Source: Minisyncoccota bacterium (GTDB taxonomy: Bacteria; Patescibacteriota; Minisyncoccia; Minisyncoccales; Minisyncoccaceae). From it: 21,647 bases of DNA. Below, one piece after another: positions 7,703 to 15,115 of this stretch. Made by a program: the position numbers and the translations under genes. The notes below the pieces were generated by a model that was not told the DNA's origin, did no database searches, and saw nothing but the letters and a program-made list of their open reading frames with translations. Each line of letters starts with the position of its first letter. Positions within the stretch are counted from its first letter, which is position 1. The stretch is from positions 1 to 21,647 of the forward strand of contig JAQVZN010000002.1 of assembly GCA_028708155.1 (NCBI GenBank), given 5' to 3'.

Positions 7703-8608
7703 TTAGAAAGAAAAAGAATTATTGATCCAAGTGGTTAGGTTTTTCATTTCTCTGAACCTATCATTTGAATTTATTATAATATTAATAATTATATCACCCA
7801 AATCATTTTTTGTCATTAAGATTAAACAACCATTAGCAATCTCTGTATATCCTGTTTTTCCCCAAGTACCAATAGGCATTTCTCTTAAAAGAGAATTAGT
7901 GGTAGTGATTTTGTGATCTACCCCTTCTTCACTTTTAACAGTATATTCTTTATGAGATAAAATCTCTGGAATAAGAGGATAATTTTTTATAATTTCAGAA
8001 GCTAGTATAGTTAAATCTTTAGCTGACGAAGTATTGTATGTTCCATCGTCTTCATCTAGCCCGCTAGGATTAACAAAAAAAGTTTTTTTCATTTTTAATT
8101 TTTTAGCTTTTTCGTTCATTAAAATGATAAAATTTTCTCGGTCTAGTTTAGAAGCCAAACACTCAGCAGCATCATTACTTGATTCAATAAGCATTATGTA
8201 TAAAAGATTCTCAATAGTTATATGTTCTCCTAGTTTTAGGCTTCCTGAAGTTCCCCAAGCAGATAACATTTTTTCATCAATCAATATTTTAGAATTAGAA
8301 GGATAGTTATCAATCACGATAACGGCACTCATTAATTTTGTTATAGAGGCTATGGCGGTTTTTTCTTCTAAATTATTTTCGTATAGTATTATTTTTTGAT
8401 CGTTTGTAAGAAGGGTTGAAGAAGCTATTTTTGCGTTAAGATTTAAATCAATATTTTTTTCTAAAGAAGGTTTAAATAACCTTTCATCCTCCCCTATAAA
8501 AGAAATAATATTTTCTTTGGCTATAGTTTTAGATTTATTGTTAATACTAAAACAACCTAGAATTATTATTAAAAGTAGAATTATAAGTAAAATAAAATTC
8601 TTATTCAT
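7703..8608 (-). CDS. D-alanyl-D-alanine carboxypeptidase (PBP5/DacA type), possibly a lipoprotein
   Basis: Serine peptidase of the S11 family that trims terminal D-Ala from peptidoglycan stem peptides outside the membrane. All three penicillin-binding motifs are present in its 301 residues: Ser88-x-x-Lys91 (SITK), Ser143-Ser-Asn145, and Lys251-Thr-Gly253. Residues 5-18 form one hydrophobic segment ending in Ile-Leu-Gly-Cys19, close to a lipobox, so the protein may be lipid-anchored; otherwise it is a signal anchor. There is no C-terminal amphipathic anchor like that of E. coli PBP5. It overlaps the aspS stop by eight bases and precedes mraY by three, so it is part of the cell-wall unit. Confidence 0.9.
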   Translation of the reverse strand: MNKNFILLIILLLIIILGCFSINNKSKTIAKENIISFIGEDERLFKPSLEKNIDLNLNAKIASSTLLTNDQKIILYENNLEEKTAIASITKLMSAVIVIDNYPSNSKILIDEKMLSAWGTSGSLKLGEHITIENLLYIMLIESSNDAAECLASKLDRENFIILMNEKAKKLKMKKTFFVNPSGLDEDDGTYNTSSAKDLTILASEIIKNYPLIPEILSHKEYTVKSEEGVDHKITTTNSLLREMPIGTWGKTGYTEIANGCLILMTKNDLGDIIINIIINSNDRFREMKNLTTWINNSFSF

Positions 8609-9998
8609 CTTCTATTTTTATTCCAAGTTCTTCTAATTGTTTTTGAGAAACAGGTGACGGTGAACCCATCATTAAGTCTTTATTGTCTCCTGTTTTCGGA
8701 AAGGCAATCACTTCTCTTATTGAGTCTTCTTCTAGAGCTACAGCAAAAAATCTATCTAATCCAGAAGCAATTCCCCCATGAGGTGGAATACCATATTCAA
8801 AAGCATCAAAATAGTGTTTAAATTGAATTCTTACGTCTTTTTCTTCGTGTCCCATAACAGCGAAAGAAGTTTTTAAAATATCAATATCGTGAGCTCTTAA
8901 GGAACCTCCAGCGATTTCAAATCCATTTAGAACTAGATCAAATTGGTGTGCAAGAATGTTTGCTGGGTCTTTTTTAATTTTTTCTATATCAGTTTCTTGA
9001 GGTAAAGTAAAAGGATGATGACAAGCTCCCCATCTTTTATATTCTTCTTTCCATTCAAACATAGGAAAATCAGTTATAAAATAAAAGGCAAGTTCATTTT
9101 TATCATTCTTATCTTTTCTCATGTCGGGCTTATCTGAATTATATTTTTCCATAGCTTCTTTGTAAGTCATTCTTGGAAAAGGAATTTGTTGAATATGTTT
9201 TTCTGGAAATATTTTTTCAACAACATTAATGTAGATTTCTTCCATAAGATCCATTATTTCTTCCTTTGATTCAGGAAAAGCCATTTCAATATCAAGTTGA
9301 GTAAATTCTGCTTGTCTATCACCTCTTGGATCCTCGTCTCTTAAACATCTTGCTATTTGAAAATATCTTTCATAGCCAGAGCTAATTAATAGTTGCTTGT
9401 ATTGTTGTGGACTTTGAGCTAATCCATAAAAACTTCCTTTAAAATTTCTTGATGGGACTAAAAATTCTCTAGCTCCTTCAACTGTTGATTTTGATAATAT
9501 TGGAGTTTCAATTTCAACAAAGTGCTTTTTTCTTAAAATATCTCTCATCAAATTAATTGTGTCAGATCTTTTTTTAAGGTTGTTTTTTAAACGATCTCTT
9601 CTTAAATCAATATATCTATATTCTAATCTGTATTTTTCGTTTATTTCATAACCATCAGTATCTATTGGAAATGGCATTGTTTTAGCTTTTGACAAAATCC
9701 TTACTTCTTTTGCTTTTATTTCAATAGTTCCAGTAGATATTTCAGGATTAATCATATTTTCTGGTCTAGACTTAACCTCTCCTAAAACTTCAATAATATA
9801 TTCAGGTTTGATTTCATTTTTAACAAGTTCATAATAGTCACCCATAGCTTTTGTGAAAACTACTTGAGTTATGCCTGAAAAATCTCTTAAATCAATGAAG
9901 ATAATATTACCATGTTCTCTAATTGATGAAGCCCATCCCTTAAGAAGAACTTCTTCACCTACTTTATTAATTGTATCAATATTCAATATTCTTTTCAT
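8601..9998 (-). CDS. aspS: Aspartyl-tRNA synthetase, bacterial type lacking the GAD domain
   Basis: Class IIb synthetase: an N-terminal OB-fold anticodon-binding domain (about 1-105), then the catalytic core. Motif 2 is FQIARCLRDEDPRGDRQ (213-229), with QAEFTQLDIE following, and motif 3 is GIASGLDRF (409-417). The bacterial signature NSDKPDMR (287-294) is followed almost at once by DFPMFEW (310-316); in E. coli the roughly 120-residue GAD domain lies between them. The 465-residue length, against about 590, agrees with that loss. His29 occupies the position where discriminating enzymes have Leu and tRNA-Asn-accepting ones have His, so it may also form Asp-tRNA-Asn. It sits four bases after valS and overlaps the carboxypeptidase gene. 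Confidence 0.95.
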   Translation of the reverse strand: MKRILNIDTINKVGEEVLLKGWASSIREHGNIIFIDLRDFSGITQVVFTKAMGDYYELVKNEIKPEYIIEVLGEVKSRPENMINPEISTGTIEIKAKEVRILSKAKTMPFPIDTDGYEINEKYRLEYRYIDLRRDRLKNNLKKRSDTINLMRDILRKKHFVEIETPILSKSTVEGAREFLVPSRNFKGSFYGLAQSPQQYKQLLISSGYERYFQIARCLRDEDPRGDRQAEFTQLDIEMAFPESKEEIMDLMEEIYINVVEKIFPEKHIQQIPFPRMTYKEAMEKYNSDKPDMRKDKNDKNELAFYFITDFPMFEWKEEYKRWGACHHPFTLPQETDIEKIKKDPANILAHQFDLVLNGFEIAGGSLRAHDIDILKTSFAVMGHEEKDVRIQFKHYFDAFEYGIPPHGGIASGLDRFFAVALEEDSIREVIAFPKTGDNKDLMMGSPSPVSQKQLEELGIKIEDE

Positions 9999-10002
9999 AA
10001 AA

Positions 10003-12312
10003 TTACTCTTTAATAATATTTTTAATATTTCCAGTTTCTTTTAAGTCTTTTTCAAATTCTCCAAGATCTTCACTTATTTTTAATTCATTAATTTCTGTTT
10101 TTTGAGAAAGGCCTTTTTCTGATTTTATTTTTCTTGTTTCTTCTAAATACTTTATCATTAAGTCCCCTTTCTTTTCAATATCATCATCAGCTAATTTTTC
10201 GTTAAATTTAGGAAATTTAGTTAAATGAATACTATTAGTTTTTTCTGTATTAATAAAATAGTTTTGATAGATTTCTTCTGCGGTAAAAGGAATTATAGGA
10301 GCAAACATTTTAATTATGCAAAGAATTGATTTATATAAAGTATATTTTGCAGACTCTTTGTTTTCATTATCTTCTCCGTATATTCTCCACTTAGATAGTT
10401 CTAAATAGTTGTCGCAAAAATTACTCCAGAAAAACTTTTCAATAACAGTTTTTGCTTGAGAAATTTCTCTTTTAGAGTAAAGATCGTTAACCTCTTTTAC
10501 AACTTTATTTAATTTAATAAAAAAGTATTTGTCTAGAATATAAAGGTTTGAAGGAGCTTCTTTCTTTAAATTTTTAGAAGCAAAATTACAAGCATTAGTG
10601 ATTTTAGTAATTAATTTTTTTCCATTCTTAAGTTCGTTTTCATCATACTTAATATCTTTACCTAAGCCAGTATTAGTAGCCCAATATCTTAAAGCGTCTG
10701 CTCCATACTTTTCAATAACAGTTTTTGGTTCAACGATATTTCCCTTTGATTTACTCATTTTTTCTCCTTTAGAATCTAAAACAAATCCAGAAATTAAAAT
10801 TTCTTTCCAAGGAATTTCTTTGTTAATATATTCATTTCTAGCAACCGTATAAAATAACCAAGTTGAAATAATATCATGAGCCTGCCCCCTTAAATTTAAA
10901 GGAGTTATTTTTTTGTTTATTAAGTTTTCTAAAATTTGAGGAGTAATGGAGCTTGTTGCCCAAGTATCCATAACATCTTTTTCTGGAATAAAAGAATCAC
11001 TTCCGCAAGAACATTTTTCTTTTGGTTTTTGATTCATTGGATCTATTGGAAGATCGTTTTCATTAGGGGTAATAATTTTTCCGCATTTTTCACAATACCA
11101 AACTGGAAAAGGAATTCCAAAAAATCTTTGTCTTGAAATACACCAATCCCATTTTAAATTATTAATCCAATTCTCATATCTATGAATTAGATGTTCCGGT
11201 GTCCATTTTATTTCTTTTCCTCTTTCAATAAATTTATCTTTATTTTCGAGTAATTTAATAAACCATTGGCTTGTTGACAATATTTCAATTTCAGTACCAC
11301 ATCTTTCATGTACATTAACAAGATGTTCAATAGATTTTTCTTCAACAACTCTATTTTGTTCTTTTAATTTTTGAATAATTTTTTCTCTTGCTTCTTTTGT
11401 TTTTAGTCCAGCAAACTCTAACGCCAAATCAGTCATTTTTCCATATTTTGAAATCGAAGTTTTTAATTCTAGGTTATGGCTCATGTACCATTCTATATCG
11501 GTAGTATCTCCGAAGGTGCAACACATAACGATCCCTGTCCCTTTTTCTTTATCTACTTTATCATCAGCTAATATTTCTACTTCATCTTTAAATATAGGAG
11601 TAATTACTTTTTTTCCTACAAGATTTTTATATCTTTCATCTTCACTGTTTACAAATATGGCAGAGCAAGAAGAAAGAAGTTCTGGTCTTGTTGTTGCTAT
11701 AGTTATTTGTCCTCCATCTTTCAAATCAAAATTTATACTATAAAAAACAGAAGGTATATTTTTATCTTCTAATTCAGCTTGAGCAACTGCAGTTCCGCAA
11801 AGAGGACACCATAAGATTGGAGATTCTTTTTTGTAGGCCAAACCTTTCTTTAAAAGATCTAAAAAGTATTTTTGAGAAACTTTTTGACTTTCTTTATCAA
11901 TGGTTGAATATTTTAAATTAAAATCAGCAGAAATTCCAATATCTTTCCAGTTTTGAATAAATTGAGGTCTTAATTCATCTAAAGTTTTATTGCATAAATC
12001 AATAAAAGCAGTTCTTTCCATTTTTTGAGAAGAAACGTTTTTTTCTTTTTCAATGAATTTTTCTGTAGGGAGACCATTATCATCAGTTCCAAAAGGAAAG
12101 ATAATATTTTTCCCTTTCATTCTTTCATATCTAACAACAACGTCTTCGTGAGTATATGAAGAAGCATGTCCAATATGCATTTTTCCACTCATTGTTGGTG
12201 GAGGGGTATCTACGGAATAGATTTCTTCTTGAGAGGTTTCATCATATTTGTAGATGTTATTTTCTTCCCAATATTTTTGCCATTTTTTTTCTATTTCTTG
12301 AGAGTTTTCCAT
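10003..12312 (-). CDS. valS: Valyl-tRNA synthetase
   Basis: Class I synthetase for valine with a CP1 editing domain. I start it at the ATG at 12312 (769 residues). A longer frame begins at 12354, but those 14 extra residues would start inside a transcription terminator. HIGH is at 46-49 in PPPTMSGKMHIGH, the ValRS block GTDDNGLPTE is at 75-84, and KMSKS is at 518-522. Two Cys clusters suggest zinc knuckles (CPLC at 169-172; CEKC at 407-410 with CSC at 434-436). The C-terminus stops soon after the anticodon-binding helical domain, so the coiled-coil arm typical of bacterial ValRS (about 880-950 residues) is missing. It is first in the long cell-wall unit. Confidence 0.94.
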   Translation of the reverse strand: MENSQEIEKKWQKYWEENNIYKYDETSQEEIYSVDTPPPTMSGKMHIGHASSYTHEDVVVRYERMKGKNIIFPFGTDDNGLPTEKFIEKEKNVSSQKMERTAFIDLCNKTLDELRPQFIQNWKDIGISADFNLKYSTIDKESQKVSQKYFLDLLKKGLAYKKESPILWCPLCGTAVAQAELEDKNIPSVFYSINFDLKDGGQITIATTRPELLSSCSAIFVNSEDERYKNLVGKKVITPIFKDEVEILADDKVDKEKGTGIVMCCTFGDTTDIEWYMSHNLELKTSISKYGKMTDLALEFAGLKTKEAREKIIQKLKEQNRVVEEKSIEHLVNVHERCGTEIEILSTSQWFIKLLENKDKFIERGKEIKWTPEHLIHRYENWINNLKWDWCISRQRFFGIPFPVWYCEKCGKIITPNENDLPIDPMNQKPKEKCSCGSDSFIPEKDVMDTWATSSITPQILENLINKKITPLNLRGQAHDIISTWLFYTVARNEYINKEIPWKEILISGFVLDSKGEKMSKSKGNIVEPKTVIEKYGADALRYWATNTGLGKDIKYDENELKNGKKLITKITNACNFASKNLKKEAPSNLYILDKYFFIKLNKVVKEVNDLYSKREISQAKTVIEKFFWSNFCDNYLELSKWRIYGEDNENKESAKYTLYKSILCIIKMFAPIIPFTAEEIYQNYFINTEKTNSIHLTKFPKFNEKLADDDIEKKGDLMIKYLEETRKIKSEKGLSQKTEINELKISEDLGEFEKDLKETGNIKNIIKE

Positions 12313-12318
12313 AAGTTT

Positions 12319-12324
12319 ATTATA
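12319..12324 (-). promoter_or_regulatory. Candidate -10 element for the valS operon (leaderless)
   Basis: A perfect TATAAT lies six bases before the valS ATG and just downstream of a terminator, where a new transcription unit is expected. Initiation about seven bases after the hexamer would place +1 on the A of the ATG. The -35 region at 17 bases is poor. The terminator context makes this more convincing than the similar site at murG. Confidence 0.5.
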
Positions 12325-12335
12325 TACAAATTTAA

Positions 12336-12366
12336 AAAATATAAAAGACCCCAATGAAGGGGCCTT
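12336..12366 (-). terminator. Rho-independent terminator after the small membrane protein gene
   Basis: On the minus strand GGCCCC, a six-base loop (TTCATT) and GGGGTC form a six-pair stem (one G-U), extended by two A-U pairs, then a T-rich tail (TTTTATATTTTTT). It begins about ten bases after the stop of the 42-residue gene and ends just before the valS promoter. In the opposite direction the tail is interrupted, so it acts mainly on the minus strand. Confidence 0.8.
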
Positions 12367-12373
12367 CGTGTTT

Positions 12374-12502
12374 TTATTTATCTTCGGTATCTTTTTCTAT
12401 TTCTTTCACTTCCCCTTCTTCCTCCTTATTTTGACTAAAAATTAGCCAAAACATTACTGCTAAGATGACGACTATTAAAATTATTGTCCAAAGTGTGCTC
12501 AT
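12374..12502 (-). CDS. 42-residue single-pass membrane protein
   Basis: A short frame between murC and valS. It runs from ATG at 12502 to TAA at 12376-12374. Residues 5-22 form one hydrophobic helix (starting Trp-Thr-Ile-Ile-Leu-Ile-Val-Val); residues 24-42 are a highly charged, mainly acidic tail with Lys-Glu-Glu-Glu-Gly and repeated Glu/Lys/Asp. This is the layout of a small membrane peptide with a cytoplasmic or extracellular acidic tail. An -10-like TATAAA lies seven bases before the ATG, AAGG lies between them, and a strong terminator follows the stop, so it looks like a self-contained gene. I do not recognise a family. It could be missed by annotation because of its length. Confidence 0.6.
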   Translation of the reverse strand: MSTLWTIILIVVILAVMFWLIFSQNKEEEGEVKEIEKDTEDK

Positions 12503-12509
12503 ATGCCTT

Positions 12510-12515
12510 TTTATA
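12510..12515 (-). promoter_or_regulatory. Candidate -10 element for the small membrane protein gene
   Basis: TATAAA on the minus strand, seven bases before the ATG at 12502, would start a leaderless or nearly leaderless transcript. No clear -35 is seen at 17 bases. A 15-base palindrome lies immediately upstream, in the spacer region. Confidence 0.4.
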
Positions 12516-12518
12516 AAA

Positions 12519-12533
12519 TTAGAATTATTCTAA
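12519..12533. repeat. Perfect 15-base palindrome in the promoter region of the small membrane protein
   Basis: TTAGAAT-T-ATTCTAA is a perfect inverted repeat of seven-base arms around one base. It starts three bases upstream of the candidate -10 at 12510-12515, where a dimeric repressor could occlude RNA polymerase. Chance palindromes are common in AT-rich DNA; operator function is inferred from position only. Confidence 0.4.
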
Positions 12534-12589
12534 AGTCATAAATTAGTTTTATACTTCTAAAATAACATTAAATATATAAAAATACAAGG

Positions 12590-13858
12590 TTATTTTTTTA
12601 AATATTCGTAAAGATCGTAAATGTTTCCTGCTCCCATAATAACTAAAACATCGTTCTTTTTTAAATTATTTTTTATGTATTCTTTTGCCTTCTCAAAATC
12701 TTCAATAAAAAGACAATTTTCATTATTAACCTCTGAAACTAATTTTTCAGAATTAACTTTTTGCATTGTCTCTAAACTTTCCCTTCCTTTTACGGTATAA
12801 ATAGGATAAATTAAAACTTTTTTAATGTAACTTAAAGCATCTTTAAAAGTAGAGACAAAACCATCAAAAAGATTATAGGTTCTTTCATATTGATGAGGCT
12901 GAAAAATACAGTAAATATCATTTGAAGGATATTTTTCTCTTATTGCTTTTAAAGTAACTTTAATTTCTGTTGGATGGTGTCCATAATCATTAATAATAGT
13001 AAAATCAAAAGAAGTGTTGTCTATATCCATTCTTCTCCAAGTTCCATTAAACTTTGAAAGAGCCTTTAATGATATTTCATCTTTTATATCAAGTTCTCTT
13101 GCAACGATAATAGCCTGCATTGCATTAGTGATATTAAAATCTCCAGGAATATTTAAAATAGGCTTTATTTCTTTCTCTTTATCAAAAACTATTTTATTAT
13201 TACTATCAACATAATTTTCAAAAGTTTTTTCTAAAACTACTTTTTTAGATTGATGAGCAAATTGATTAAAACTTTTTTTAACATTTTCAAAACTTTTAAA
13301 GTAGTCTAAATGATCGGCTTCAACATTCATAATTACCCCTATTTCTGGATGATAATTTAAGAAGGAGTCTTCATATTCACAAGCTTCTATAACTAAATAT
13401 TTTGATTTTCCTGCTCTAAAATTACTATTTCCAAATTCTTTAACTTTTGTACCAACAATAACAGTTGGATCAAGTCCAGCTTCTATTAAAATTAAAGAAA
13501 TCATTGTTGTTGTAGTAGATTTTCCATGAGTTCCAGAAACAGCAATAGTAAACATCTCTTTTGATACCTCTCCTAAGGCTTCAGGATAGCTTAAGAGCTT
13601 AATTCCTTGTTCTTTAGCAGATAAGTACTCTTCATTACCATTTTTAACCGCAGGGGTGTAAATAATAAAATCGATATTATCTACTAGATTTTCTTTTTTT
13701 TGAGGGCCAATATTAATATGAGCTCCCATACTTTTTAGTCTTTGAATAAGATCTGAATCAAAAAGATCTGATCCATAAACTTCATCACCTTTCTCTAAAT
13801 AATATTTTGCTAAAGCGGAAATACCTATTCCACCAATACCAATAAAATATATTCTCAT
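12590..13858 (-). CDS. murC: UDP-N-acetylmuramate:L-alanine ligase MurC
   Basis: First Mur ligase of the pathway, adding L-Ala to UDP-MurNAc in the cytoplasm. The 422 residues begin with the Rossmann loop GIGGIGISALA (7-17), carry the P-loop GTHGKSTTT (109-117), and keep the C-terminal-domain blocks YGHHPTE and FQPHQYERT. It is somewhat shorter than the usual 450-490 residues, mostly from trimmed loops. Its ATG overlaps the thpR stop by four bases, so it is coupled to the uppS-thpR unit and separated from murD, mraY and murG by the small membrane protein gene and a terminator. An AT-rich inverted repeat covers its stop codon but has no U-tract. Confidence 0.96.
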   Translation of the reverse strand: MRIYFIGIGGIGISALAKYYLEKGDEVYGSDLFDSDLIQRLKSMGAHINIGPQKKENLVDNIDFIIYTPAVKNGNEEYLSAKEQGIKLLSYPEALGEVSKEMFTIAVSGTHGKSTTTTMISLILIEAGLDPTVIVGTKVKEFGNSNFRAGKSKYLVIEACEYEDSFLNYHPEIGVIMNVEADHLDYFKSFENVKKSFNQFAHQSKKVVLEKTFENYVDSNNKIVFDKEKEIKPILNIPGDFNITNAMQAIIVARELDIKDEISLKALSKFNGTWRRMDIDNTSFDFTIINDYGHHPTEIKVTLKAIREKYPSNDIYCIFQPHQYERTYNLFDGFVSTFKDALSYIKKVLIYPIYTVKGRESLETMQKVNSEKLVSEVNNENCLFIEDFEKAKEYIKNNLKKNDVLVIMGAGNIYDLYEYLKK

Positions 13859-14433
13859 AAATTTATTCGTTTTAAGATTATATACTCTGCTCCTCCTTTT
13901 TTTAGCTCACTTTCCATAATCTCAATTGATTCTACGGTTGTTTCAAAATCGATTGGAATTTCGCTATTGATATCAGGAATCTCTTCCTGATTTATTTTTT
14001 TAAATTGCCACTGAGTGATTCTTCCAAGGGTTACATGTGGCTTAAATGATTCTGTTTCTTTTTCTGTTCCTAGTATTGCTTTTTTAATATTTCTTCTTAT
14101 ATTTTCTAGAGTTTCATTTTTTTCTCCAAAAACCCAAACCATTTTTTTATGTTCTTCTTTTGGCATAAAATCAACTTCATTAAATTTTAGTTTAAAAGGT
14201 TTAAAGTCCTGAACAGCTTGTTCGACTTGGTCAAATATTTGAAGTAAGTCATCATCATATACATAGCCTACAAAAAAAACAGTAACATGAAGGTTTTCTT
14301 TACGGGTCCATTTGATAGGGCTAAAATCTAAAAAAGAATGATCAATTTTATTCTGAAGACGGATCATTTCTTCTTTTGGCTTATTTGGAAAATTAACAGC
14401 GATAAAAATTCTTTTTTTAGTATTACTTACCAT
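13855..14433 (-). CDS. thpR: RNA 2',3'-cyclic phosphodiesterase / 2'-5' RNA ligase family protein
   Basis: A 192-residue member of the 2H phosphoesterase superfamily. Both HxT motifs are present: His49-Val-Thr51 and His133-Val-Thr135, the latter in PHVTLGRI. The start KKRIFIAVNFP and overall length fit ThpR (LigT), which opens 2',3'-cyclic phosphates on RNA; the biological substrate in bacteria is poorly known. It overlaps uppS by 11 bases and murC by four, so it is translated between two cell-wall genes without an obvious functional link. Confidence 0.9.
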   Translation of the reverse strand: MVSNTKKRIFIAVNFPNKPKEEMIRLQNKIDHSFLDFSPIKWTRKENLHVTVFFVGYVYDDDLLQIFDQVEQAVQDFKPFKLKFNEVDFMPKEEHKKMVWVFGEKNETLENIRRNIKKAILGTEKETESFKPHVTLGRITQWQFKKINQEEIPDINSEIPIDFETTVESIEIMESELKKGGAEYIILKRINL

Positions 14434-15115
14434 GTCTTCTTTCTCTTAAGTTAAAATTTTGAATAATTTCTTCTAATTCTTTTTCATTAAAATCTGGGAA
14501 TAACGTTTCTGTAAAGTATAGTTGAGAATAAGCAGTGTCCCACATCATAAATCCTGCTGAGTTATGAGGATCTTTCCCTGAACCAGTTCTAATTACAAGA
14601 TCTACTTCAGGAAGATTTCTTGTCCAGAGACAGCTTTTAATATTTTCTTTTGTAACTTCTAAGTTTTTCTTTTTAATTGTTTTAATAGCATCAATCATTT
14701 CGTCTGTTCCGTTATACGCTAAAAGAAAAGTTAAATAAAGCTTTTTATTGTTTTTAGTTTTTTCGATAATTTTATTAATAATTTCTTGAGTATCTTTATT
14801 GAAAACTTCTTTCCATCGTCCAATAAAATTAACATTTATTTCTTTTTCAATAATTTCTTTATCATTTAGAAGTTTTTCAAACTCATCGTGCATTATTCTA
14901 AGAAGATTTTCTATCTCAAAAGGACTTCTTTTAGTTAGATTATCGTAAGAAGCTCCCCAAAAAGAGAAATATGGTATTTCCATTTCTACAATTTTTTTAT
15001 AAAGTTTTTCTAGCTGGAAGGCTCCTTGTTCGTGCCCTTTTGCGGCTTCTAAAATATTTTGTTTTGCCCAGCGTCTATTCCCATCAGGAATGATTACTAA
15101 ATGATTTAATTTCAT
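14423..15115 (-). CDS. uppS: Isoprenyl transferase / undecaprenyl diphosphate synthase (divergent)
   Basis: cis-Prenyltransferase that makes the long-chain polyprenyl diphosphate precursor of the carrier used by MraY and MurG. In 230 residues it keeps Asp11 in PDGNRRWAK (10-18), the metal/IPP Asp; ASYDNL (55-60) replaces the usual FSxENW; and RERRHG is at 224-229 near the C-terminus. The IPP-binding block, normally RTxGExRxSNFLLW, is RTGSGKDPHNSAGFMMW (176-192), about three residues longer and lacking the second Arg. YSQLYFTETLFPDF (196-209) is typical. It overlaps the small membrane gene upstream by 32 bases and thpR by 11. The fold assignment is firm; product chain length is unknown. Confidence 0.93.
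   Translation of the reverse strand: MKLNHLVIIPDGNRRWAKQNILEAAKGHEQGAFQLEKLYKKIVEMEIPYFSFWGASYDNLTKRSPFEIENLLRIMHDEFEKLLNDKEIIEKEINVNFIGRWKEVFNKDTQEIINKIIEKTKNNKKLYLTFLLAYNGTDEMIDAIKTIKKKNLEVTKENIKSCLWTRNLPEVDLVIRTGSGKDPHNSAGFMMWDTAYSQLYFTETLFPDFNEKELEEIIQNFNLRERRHGK

Noticed and set aside
12313..12354. A 14-codon upstream extension of valS starting at 12354
   Set aside because: It starts inside the terminator hairpin and upstream of the TATAAT, and residues from 12312 onward match the usual ValRS N-terminus.
12559..12596. AAAATAAC...GTTATTTT inverted repeat over the murC stop
   Set aside because: The arms hold one G-C pair, the loop is 22 bases and there is no U-tract, so it is not a credible terminator.
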